This document shows, piece after piece, positions 40,601 through 50,858 of a stretch of 64,000 bases of DNA. The stretch covers positions 973,576-1,037,575 of the forward strand of contig NW_019091406.1 in assembly GCF_001949145.1 (NCBI RefSeq). Direction: 5' to 3'. The DNA comes from Acanthaster planci. Its lineage: Eukaryota > Echinodermata > Asteroidea > Valvatida > Acanthasteridae. The position numbers were made by a program, and so were the translations under genes. Position 1 is the stretch's first letter. Every line of letters begins with the position of its first letter. Below the pieces are notes generated by a model. It was given only the letters and a program-made list of their open reading frames with translations. It had not been told where the DNA came from and searched no databases.

Positions 40601-41484
40601 TCGGAAGTTCGGGGAAAAAGATGCCGGGTGCAAATAGATGTCGGAGAGTGTGCCAAGCCCACTCACCGCATCAGCTGGAATACTAATAGATCGGAATGGA
40701 CTTTTTTAAACAGGCAAGTAAAATTCTTAAATCATCGGGCGAAAAGGTCATTCCAGCAAGCGATGGTATATCGACCAGCCATTGAATTGAATTTTAAGGT
40801 CCAAGACGCGTAGCAAGGGATTTTGTTGTTTCCCGACACTATAGAATTTTCGTCTAGTGTTCCCTCTTTTCATTGTTCTGTTTACGCTATAGTATCGGCG
40901 TTCCAACTTTGTTGATAAAGTCCAGTACCGTTGCTACCCCTCCCCGATGACGCTGTTAGATGCAAGACACAATCTGTTGCTTTTTTAGAGGATTCTTTTC
41001 AAAGCTTTACACTACAAAACACCTCAAACAAAATATGAGAGATTGGGCTACATGTGCCACGCATTGAATTTTGATTGTGCACAGTGCCCGATTTTTTAAA
41101 ATAATTCAAACACTCTGCTTTTTCAAACTTCATACAATAAAAAAATTCAGACATCATTGTCATCTGATTGGCCCAGTATAAATTGGAAGGAATGTTTTCC
41201 TATATTTTCCAGAGCCTGAGACTGTGTCGGAGCTTGCCATGTCGGTGTGTAGGGAGTTGTCTCACTGAGAATTCTCATCAGAGAGAAGGAAATTTGTACA
41301 ATTTCTCAAAGTGATGTTAGATTTCGCTGTCTTGTTGCTTAAGTTGCTGTTGTTCCAGGGTCCTTCAGTGTTGCCATGCCAACTGCATAACTGGACCGAG
41401 GCAGTGAAACACCAACTATGAAACTGCATCTTGAAGTGCTAAACGTCTTTCCTCCAAACACATTGAAAGCTAGGCATGTTTCAC

Positions 41485-41570
41485 GTGACCTAAACATGGA
41501 AGTGACCTAAACATGTTTAGTTTGTCACAGTTCACAAGAGTCTAAACATGTCAAACCTAAACATGTGGGT
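41485..41570. repeat. Cluster of CTAAACATG words
   Basis: CCTAAACATG or TCTAAACATG occurs four times in about 80 bases (near 41,490, 41,507, 41,542 and 41,557), one as CTAAACATGTTTAG, a near palindrome. A perfect palindrome ACTGTTTAAACAGT lies near 41,680. Between 40,600 and 42,148 I see no supported coding exon. Confidence 0.5.
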
Positions 41571-42148
41571 ACAAACTTAGCGTTTAGAGATGTGTTTGGA
41601 TCCTAAGCACCATTTTACAGTGTACCGATGGTAAAAACGTCTTAGCTCTCAACAGTATTAAGGGGGGCCTATTACCAAACTGTTTAAACAGTGGAGTTCC
41701 AATAGTTCAATTTCGCTGAAGCATCGTTTTTTGTGATATCGAAAGAGAAACTGGAAACGAAAAGAGCCGAAGCAAAGCCTGCTTTTCACCGTTCTTCGTC
41801 AGTTTTTATTTTAGCATTTATCTCCTGCTTTGTTTTGAGTTTATGGAGGTGTTTCTTTCAGATGTTCACCGCAACAAAACTGTTTAAAACCCTGGTGTTT
41901 CATAACAACACCAGACTGGTGTTCGCCTTCAATGCTGAGGCTGTTTATTTTACGCTAAAGTTTGGGCACTTATCCTTACGTTTTATAACGACTTATTCAC
42001 CATGCTGCGCGTTTTGTCACCATATCTTTGCCATTTTTAAGGTCGATCATCAAAATTATAATAACCCGCATTTTATGCATAGCGCCAGCCTACTTTTCCT
42101 GAGAGAAAAAAAAGTGCTTCGATAAAAATGAAGTAAAGGTCAATAAAA

Positions 42149-45100
42149 TTAGGGTTTAAACAATTCAGAAACAAAATTGTTTGACGGATGACACATTCCG
42201 GATGGTGTTGAGGACAAATTGGGAGCCAGCAATGAAGACGGTGCGATCAACGCTACATCGTTGACAGAAGATAAGGAATGATGATATTTATGGTGCATGT
42301 CCGATTCATGGCCCTGCTGCGCGTCTTCGAAGAAATCCGTGCACCGATGCATTGGACGGAAAAATTATCAGGTAATTGAGAATGACGTAATGTCGATGAC
42401 AGGTGGTACTTTTCGACAATCGCGATCTGCGCCGCTGATGAGTGAACAGGCGCACACACTTGTAAGTCAATTGGTTCATGCATTTTGTGACATCAATGCA
42501 CCTGGTTCCAGAAGGCAATTTATATACCCGGCAAGAAATGAGACCGAGGGGTACCCCCCCCCAACATGTCCAATCCCTATACACATTCCAGGCTATTATT
42601 ACTCAATACACCCCCCCCCAAGATGTCTGAAAGGAATTCCCCAGATTCCTGCGAGACAATGACCAACACAAAGCAGGGGGGGGGTTCTCTCTGTCTCATA
42701 CCTTGCTGCATATGTCCTATGGGCAGCTTCAAGTTCAACCACGTGCAAGCACATGTGCGAACGCTCCATGCTTGACTGGTTTATCCTGAATAAGTAGATT
42801 ACCATCACAACACATCATAGGTCCACAGGAAAAAGGTCTATAGCGTTGATGTTGGGAGCGAGAATCAGACTGGTGCCTCACCTTGGCAGGTAGTCGCATT
42901 CGTGTTTTCGTAACCGGTATCGCACATACAGTCGTAGCCGTCCGGGACATCCATGCAGACGCTGTTTGGGCCGCACTGATGGGAACCATCGGCGCATTCA
43001 TCCACAGGCTCTAACAAAGCCAAAGATTGATTCTTCAAATCATTGACAACGATACATCCGAAGGCTGTTACAAGGCTGTAGAATCTGAGAGAAAAGCTGT
43101 TACAATTGCTAGTCTTTCTGAATTAGTAGTCATATGTTTCCTGTTTAGATCACTGTCGAAATCGGTAGAATGTTGAATGTTGAATTGAAAGTGAGGTACA
43201 ACTTCATTTTAAGGAACATTAGAGTTGATGAAGACGAAATACAATTTCATTCCAATTCGAATCCAGTTTTTCCTGTAGAATAATTTAAAACTAGTGGTAA
43301 ATTATGTCTAAATGTTTCAAGCCTCGTAAAAATGAAAGTAGGGTTTGATTAAGTTTATTTACGTTTTATCAACAATTAACACCGCTGACGGTTTATTGAG
43401 AATCTATGAACACAAAGACTTTCTTCTGAGGCGCTTTTTGGCAGATTTAGTCAGTACAAGATAGTTACGTTTTGTGCTCTCTTTCAAGGAGGTTACGGGA
43501 GTCAGTTATAGAATGACTTGAAAACCTTGTCCAAATTTGTGATTAATTTGTTTTTTGTGCGAATTTTCAAAGCTTGCGGTTTCCCCCAAAGGCACCTGTT
43601 TCGAAGCTAATTGTAATTGACAAGGTATGACACGTACGACTGGGAGTAGTTGTCGAAGACGTTGGACCAGCGGTGGGCGAAGAAGTTGGACCAGCGGTGG
43701 GCGAAGACGTTGGACTAGCGGTGGGCGAAGAAGTTGGACCAGCGGTGGGCGAAGAAGTTGGACCAGCGGTGGGCGAAGAAGTTGGACCAGCGGTGGGCGA
43801 AGAAGTTGGACCAGCGGTGGGCGAAGAAGTTGGACCAGGGGTGGGCGAAGACGTTGGACCAGCGGTGGGCGAAGAAGTTGGACCTGCGGTGGGCGAAGAA
43901 GTTGGACCAGCGGTGGGCGAAGAAGTTGGACCAGCGTTGGGCGAAGAAGTTGGACCAGCGGTGGGCGAAGAAGTTGGACCAGCGGTGGGCGAAGACGTTG
44001 GACTTGAGGTGGGCGAAGAAGTTTGACCAGCGGTGGGCGAAGACGTTGGACTAGAGGTGGGCGAAGAAGTTGGACCAGCGGTGGGCGAAGTATTGTCTGG
44101 GTTATTTGGCATTGTCGTGGTACTTTCCATCGAAGAATCTGTTGTAACTGTGGATTCTGCCCCATAAGCAAATGAATGCACAACAAAGCAGTCAATTAAA
44201 AAATGTTTCCAGGTTTGTAGAAATGATGTCCGAGCTACACGAGATAAATAAACTGGGAATTTCCTTGTCCACGTACATATAGGCTCGTGTTTGTTTTCTG
44301 AAGATAATCTAAGCATGTGCCTATAAAGATTTGCTGAAGGTTTTGTGAGAGTTCATAAACAAGAAAAACTATATTTTGTGTCACTCAGGTGGATTTTGTC
44401 AGGAGGGGTTAGTTAAGTTTGTTCCACTCCATAAGGGAGGTCATGGGAGTCAAAATGTATAGTTAACTTGTATTTTGTGCGAATGTTCAAGATTGATGTT
44501 TTCCCCTGTAGGTGCCCGTTATGAAGATAATGTACTTGACGAGATTCGACACTTACGAACGGAAGTAGTTAACGAAGAGGTTGAACTACTGCTATATGGG
44601 TTACTTTGCGTTGTCGTGCTACCTTCAGTCTCCATTCCAGACGTCATGATGCTTTCCATCGGATTGCCACTGGCACCATCGTTACTCTGGGTCGAGGAAC
44701 CAGGGTTCGTGGTAACTGTGGATTTTGTTCCATAAGCACATGAATGTATAATTAAAATGTCAGTATAAAATCTTTCCAGCTTTGCAGAAATGATGTGCAA
44801 CTAACACGAGATAAATAATTTGGGCATTTCTCTCAATATCGCTGTTGCATGCGCATTTGCTCCATTAGTTGCTCCATGCATGCATCTGAAATGGTCATGG
44901 AATCTTGATAAAGGATTTCTAAAGTATAGCTGATTCATCTGAAATAGTCGTGGAAACTTGATCAAGGATAACAATGAAATTGGGAAAAATGAAAGCCAGA
45001 ACGTCAAGGTGAGAATTCATTCGCTTTATTTGAAAAATTATGCATATTTAGTGAAATAAGTTATTCAAGATGTTTATCACGATCACAACTCCAAAAGGAA

Positions 45101-48100
45101 GAACAAAAATAAGAAATAATTAATACCAATGGCAGGGCGATGAGCCGTCATCAGCGGAGGACAGTTCGTTCCATTTTCATTTTTTTCATAGAATATTTGA
45201 TTTCCTTTTTCCCTTTTGCTTTATTTTTCCCTTGAAAATATTTCCCCAATTTTCTTGGTGAGAGGAATCTTCCCCTTATACTCTGTTGCACCACCCATAC
45301 TCCTAACCATTTCGTAGAACGATATTAAAACAATTCCCCGTCAAATAATTTGTATCACAAAGGGGATTAATAAATTCCCAATCTCACCTGATGCCTGTGT
45401 CGTATCAGCGGATGTTATATCGGTAGATGTTTCATCTGAAGTGGTCGTTGAATCTTGATCAAGGATACAAAATATTACACAGAATATGTCGAAAATATTC
45501 GTTCACACAACGTAGAACCTCACTTCGGGTGTTCTCATTAACACGTACTGCACTAACACTAAGGAACTTAACCCTGATTAGCTTCCCTGAATACACCAGT
45601 GCTACACGCAAGGGAAGCCTCAAAATGAGGGTAATCGAACGCTGCAGTGTACTCGCCAAGGCATTCTGGGAAAAAGGTCAAGTCCCCGCCACGTTCCGTC
45701 ATGTACGTCCATGCACGAACAGTCCATCCGTGACGTCATTACACTTGGGCAGCCTCCAAAGACCCGCTCACCAGCCGGGTTAGTAGTGGCTGACACCAGG
45801 GTAGGCAAGAGGATCACGTGATGGCTAAACGAACGCTCTCGTGTAAGTTTGACTGGCACGTGTAAACTAATCGAACGCATCCAATGTAATCATTAACACA
45901 AAAGTCCGGCGACACAGCTCACCCACGATGTACAGCCCTTTGTTTAGGAATTATCACTCACAACCCGGCGGCACGTACGGTCCTTTTGTTTAGCGATTAT
46001 CGTTTCCTACTTCCTAATTATTTTTGGACCTCCTGTAGGTCTGTTGGTATTTTTCCATGACGTCACACCTTTGACACCTTAGAAACGTGATCAAGGATAA
46101 CAATGAAATTGGAAAAATTGGTGAAAAAATGGGGAAGAAATGCCCTTTACGAAAGTATTACTTGTAGCTATTTTAAATTAAGCAGCAAATTTGCAGCCAG
46201 TTTGAATCAATTCGAATGGGTGACTTTGCCTATTATTTATTCGTTTGCTAATGTAGATTCAACCGTAAAGGGCATTTCTTCCCCAACGAATAAATAATAG
46301 GCAAAGTCACCCACTCGAATTGATTCAAACTGGCTGCAAATTTGCTGCTTAATTTAAAATAGCTACAAGTAATACTTTCTCTGAAAAGTTTGCTGTGACT
46401 AACCTTTCATGTTTCGTAAAATGCTAAGTCGAAACAAAACAGCCTTAAAATGAATTTGGCTATGCATTCCTTTCCTTTGTAAGCATGTATGTTCTAAAAG
46501 CCTTTCATTTTAGTCCAGCGACATCCATAACGTCACGGTGAGAAATGCCCATCAGTCGCTTTATTTGAACGATTATGCATATTAGTGAAATAAGTTATCC
46601 ATGCATGTTTATCACGATCAGGGTTAAAAACTAAATACATTTGCCCTTGCAAATAATAATGGCAGCGCGATGAGCCGTCATCGGCGGAGGATGGTTCATT
46701 CCATTTTCATTTATTTCTATTAACATTTTTTTCCTTCTCCCCTTTGCTTCTTTTTTCCTTTTCAATTTTTTTCACCAATATCCTTGGTGAAATAAAGTGT
46801 CCCCTTACTCCTAACACACCTAACCATTTCGTAGAACGATATTAAAACAATTCCCCGTCAAATAATTTGTATCACAAAGGGGATAAATAAATTCCCAATC
46901 TCACCTGATGCCTGTGTCGTATCAGCGGATGTTATATCGGTAGATGTTTCATCTGAAGTGGTCGTTGAATCTTAATCAAGGATAGAAAAAATATTACTCA
47001 AGATACGTCGAAAATATTCAATCACAACGTAGAACCTCACTTCGGGTGTTCTCATTAACACATACTGCACTAACACTAAGGAACTTAACCCTGATTAGCT
47101 TCCCTGAATACACCAGTGTTACACGCAAGGGAAGCCTCAAAATGAGGCTAATCGAACGCTGCAGTGTACTCGCCAAGGAATTCTTGGAAAAAGATCAAGT
47201 CCCCGCCACGTTTTGTCATGTACGTCCATGCACGAACAGTCCATCCGTGACGTCATTACACTTGGGCAGCCTCCAAACACCCGCTCACCAGCCGGGGTAG
47301 TAGTGGCTGACACCAGGGCAGGCGCGAGGATCACGTGATGGCTCAACGAACGCTCTCGTGTAAGTTTGACTGGCACGTGTAAACTAATCGAACGCATCCA
47401 ATGTAATCATTAACACAATAGTCCGCCGACACAGCTCACCCACTATGTACAGCCCTTTTAGGAATTATCACTCACAACCCAGCGGCACGCACGGTCCTTT
47501 TGTTTAGCGATTATCCTTTCCTACTTCCTAATTATTTTTGGACCTCCTGTAGGTCTGTTGGTATTTTTCCATGACGTCACACCTTTGACACCTCAGAAAC
47601 GTGATCAAGGATAACAATGAAATTGGAAAAATTGGTTAAAAAATGGGAAAGAAATGCCCTTTACAGTTGAATCTACATTAGCAAACGAATAAATAATAGG
47701 CAAATTCACCCATTCGAATTTATTCAAACTGGCTGAAAAATTTGCTGCTTAATTTAAAATAGCTACAAGTAATATTTCCTCTGAAAAGTTTGCTGTGACT
47801 AACCTTTCATGTTTCGTTAAATGCTAAGTCGAAACAAAACAGCCTTAAAATGAACTTGGCTATGCATTCCTTTCCTTTGTAAGTATGTATGTTTATCACG
47901 ATCAGGGTTAAAAACTAAATACATTTGCCCTTGCAGATAATAATGGCAGGGCGATGAGCCGTCACCGGCGGAGGATGGTTCATTCCATTTTCATTTATTT
48001 TTATTAACATTTGTTTTCCTTCTCCCTTTGCTTCTTTTTTCCTTTTCAAATTTTTTTACCAATATCCTTGGTGAGATAAAGTCTCCTTCTACTCCTAACA

Positions 48101-50858
48101 CACCTAACCATTTCGTAGAACGATATTAAAACAATTCCCCGTCAAATAATTTGTATCACAAAGGGGATAAATAAATTCCCAATCTCACCTGATGCCTGTG
48201 TCGTATCAGCGGATGTTATATCGGTAGATGTTTCATCTGAAGTGGTCGTTGAATCTTGATCAAGGATAGAAATATTACACAGAATATGTCGAAAATATTC
48301 AATCGCACAACGTAGAATTTGATGGCGGGTGTTTTCATAATCACGTACTGCACTTACGCTAAGGAACTTAATTATTACAAAAATCACGACGACCACCAAT
48401 TTTCTGGACATGCCATAGACAGACAAAATGGCAGGAATGGCTTGCCAATTCCTGTCCTATCACTCCAATGACCACGGTGGCGGTTGCAAGACTGCACGGC
48501 TCCGAGCAACTCTAAGAAAAACACGGTGATAAACCGTTCAGTGGCATGCAAGTTACGTTGCATTGCTGAAAATATACTCCCTCAGTTTCAGGTTACAAAT
48601 TCGTGGGTCGTGAAGTCGTATGGGTTTCCAGTCGTACTTGCGAGATTGTACGACCGACATGGCATCTCGTCCTCCAATACATCTCGCATGCATGTACGAC
48701 TCTGGCACAGTTTTTGTTTGTGGTTTTTTTTAATGCGCTTCATGTAAACGTTCTTTCCGTGTCACTTTTGACAAAATGTTCGGCTGCTCTTTTGCAATTT
48801 TAAGAGCATTTTGGAGCTTGTTGATGCAAATTTGCTTGTTTTGAACAGAAATATAATGGCATTCAAAGCGTTATTTCTCAGGAATTTTGGGATAAAGGCC
48901 TACTTTGGTGATGGTTCATGACTGTGTGGCCAGCAAGCAACGTTTTCTCATCACTATTTTTAGTGAGAAAATTTCGGGAATAAGATTTTAAAATGTTTTC
49001 CAAAGCAAATTTCACTGTTCACTGACAGAAACCAAAAAAGGTGTGGGATAGTTTTCTCACATTTAGGAATAAAGGGTTAAATCGTAGGCCTATTACAAAA
49101 CACGCTACAAAGAAAAATCACATCGAAGATCCTTAATTTAACGCCACAAAGGAGCCAGGGAGTCCGCCACAAACATTTTCTCTAATATCGCTGCAGCTTT
49201 TGAAGGGGCAGAAGCAGTGGTATTTTCACGGATAAACAGTTGCTGTAACGATCGATGATGAAGTGGACCTCACACAACAAGGTGGCAGCCAAGACCTCGC
49301 CCTGTCCAACTTCCATCCCGGGTTCCATCTTGGTTAATGCATATTTATAATATCCTATTCATGATACTAATATTGTATTTTCATATCAAGGAGAACCCTT
49401 CCAATGTTTGCCATTTTTTCAGAAAAATGTGCCACCACCTCTTTTCACAAAAAGCCACATTTTGCTTCCCTTAACTCAAACCTGGATACACTACTGCTGT
49501 CAACCAGCTCCCAGCGTACACTACATTAATTGTCAGGAATTGAAGTGAAAGAAAGGGAGTTAGGAAGGCATCTATGTAATCTGGTCATTTAAATCTACGG
49601 TCAAAATGCCTCCAGTCTTTCTGCATCCTTTTGAACAAATTGAGAAACTTTGTGAAAACGAAATACTCAAGATATCTTTTCCACGATGGAATAGAAAGCA
49701 AACGCCTGGAAATCAATTATAAAGTGTCACAATGCATAACCAACACTCCACCCCATCTGAAAACGAACTGCTGAAATGAGCCCACATTAAAGTGCAATGC
49801 ACTGAACCGATATTAACTCTACTGATGCAAGTTTGAAATGCTGGAAAACGGCGATGTTAAAATGATAAAGGATTCCCCGTCGAATTTGTTGGACGCAAGT
49901 ATCAATAATTGAGAAAGTCTTTCAAATTTACACGTACCTGTCATAGAGCTGGTTGAAGCTTCGGGGGTCGTGGCTGAAGTGGCATCGTTGTAAAAGATAA
50001 AAAACGAATAAGACTAGTATACCCCAAGACTATTCGTTCATTTAGAGCATTTTACTCTTCAGTTTTTCCAGACTCTAAATAATTGTGTGCCTCTAAAGCT
50101 TTGATCAAATCGACAATAATAGTGCCCTCTGAGTTCGATAATCTTATTTTATTCATTAATTTTTGTGATAATCTTATTTTATTTATTAATTTTTGTAGGC
50201 AAGCAGGGGATAATCTAACTGCAGGAAAATAAAACAAAAAAATTATGCGTTTTATTTGATTTCCTATTTTTGCCATTACAAACTGAAAATAGTATTGACA
50301 ACGTACTCTCAGTCTTTCTGACCTCTGTTAAATAAAGTGTATTTGTGACATGATTCCTGCTCGGCTTTCTGTCACATTAACGAATTCCTGGAAGTAACAG
50401 GTGAGGATATGTGTTTAAAGTCAAATGTTAGGAAAGTAGGCATAATTACGGTCACCCCAATCTTTATCTTTATCAGTCTTAATCAGTCACTATCATTTCA
50501 ACTATGCACTTATAGCTATGCACCTTTGAGCAAATTTAGGGGATTCCGGAAAGTTAAGTGGTATCTGGGGAGTGATCTTGTCTCAACAAAGAAGCAACAC
50601 ATTTGTTTTGTTAAGTTTTATCTGGCACTCTCCGCGGTGGTCTTACAGAGCGAAAAGAAATCAAGACTGAAAAAATATTGACAAAAAAGTGAAGCACCCG
50701 TTTCATTCACCACTGGAAAATTTCAATGTTACGTCCTTCATTTTGCGTATCAATAAGGCACTGACCACGATTTTTAAGTCGGACAAATGACAAAAATAGT
50801 TACATTGTCCAGCTACCAGAGCTCCAGTGAGGACCAAGATCAGAAATCCCGCCTTCAT
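42149..50858 (-). CDS. Secreted Ser/Thr-rich (mucin-like) protein with an EGF domain
   Basis: An unrecognised modular gene. Exons: 50804-50858 (signal peptide MKAGFLILVLTGALVAG), 49938-49973, 48189-48254, 46905-46970, 45388-45453, 44557-44715, 43638-44147, 42882-43010, and possibly a last exon 42149-42252 ending in TAA. Every internal exon is phase 1-1 and a multiple of three long, so any can be duplicated or skipped without a frameshift. Together they give about 362 residues plus the optional tail. The three 66-nt exons encode an identical Thr/Ser-rich 22-residue block, and the 510-nt exon encodes a PTSSPTAG repeat array, both likely O-glycosylated. The 129-nt exon is a calcium-binding EGF domain (VDECADGSHQC, then CDTGYENTNATTC) with six cysteines. 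No membrane segment was found downstream, so whether the product is secreted or anchored is unknown. The last exon is weak (good acceptor tract, no homology). Confidence 0.72.
42540..42770 (-). repeat. Dispersed repeat, inverted copy of 59.2-59.4 kb
   Basis: Read on the minus strand it contains GACAGAGAGAACC, CTTTGTGTTGGTCATTGT, ATCTTGGGGG and TGTATAGGGATTGGAC in order, as does 59,200-59,415 on the plus strand. G-runs interrupt this copy. It sits downstream of the EGF exon. Confidence 0.75.
43655..44091 (-). repeat. 24-bp coding minisatellite, about 18 copies
   Basis: Unit on the plus strand: GGCGAAGAAGTTGGACCAGC then GGTG. It encodes PTSSPTAG-type repeats on the minus strand, inside the 510-nt exon. 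Because 24 is divisible by 3, several other frames stay open as well, but only the minus-strand frame linking two splice sites fits the neighbouring exons. Common variation (GAAGAAG against GAAGACG) changes ACT to ACG, both Thr. Confidence 0.95.
44885..44970 (-). pseudogene. Two decayed copies of the 66-nt exon edge
   Basis: Near 44,886-44,910 and 44,935-44,970 the words TCTGAAATGGTCATGGAATC and TCATCTGAAATAGTCGTGGA repeat the TCATCTGAAGTGGTCGTTGA acceptor-side part of the 66-nt exon, each followed by a TTGATMAAGGAT-like word. The rest of the exon is missing, so they look like exon fossils. Confidence 0.55.
45015..48420. repeat. Tandem duplication units, three copies
   Basis: Three units share the same order: GTTTATCACGATCA, GGCGATGAGCCGTCA, CCATTTTCATTT, AACGATATTAAAACAATTCC, the 66-nt exon, then flanking sequence. 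Unit starts lie at about 45,015, 46,557 and 47,887. Exon-to-exon spacing is 1517 and 1284 bp. Units one and two continue through AACGCTGCAGTGTACTCGCC to GATCAAGGATAACAATGAAA; unit three is cut short and joins unrelated sequence near 48,370. Confidence 0.9.
46131..46379. repeat. 93-bp fold-back with a nested 20-bp inverted repeat
   Basis: Arms 46,151-46,243 and 46,287-46,379 are reverse complements with one mismatch in 93. Just outside and inside them, the 20 bases at 46,131-46,150 recur inverted and exact at 46,265-46,284. The sister unit at 47,643-47,770 has the same parts in simple order without the inversion, so this is a derived inverted duplication. A cloning or assembly artefact is possible. 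Confidence 0.92.

Noticed and set aside
41733-42125. 130-codon plus-strand frame with a hydrophobic start
   Set aside because: No splice or promoter context and low-complexity composition; it lies in palindrome-rich sequence and matches no family I recognise.
43627-44054. Plus-strand open frames of 106-126 codons (SGGRRSWT, VGEEVGPA and WAKKLDQR repeats)
   Set aside because: They are alternative readings of the 24-bp coding array. Only the minus-strand frame links splice sites of matching phase.
43655-44091. CRISPR-like array of 24-bp units
   Set aside because: There are no unique spacers; the units are directly adjacent, as in a minisatellite, and the genome is eukaryotic.
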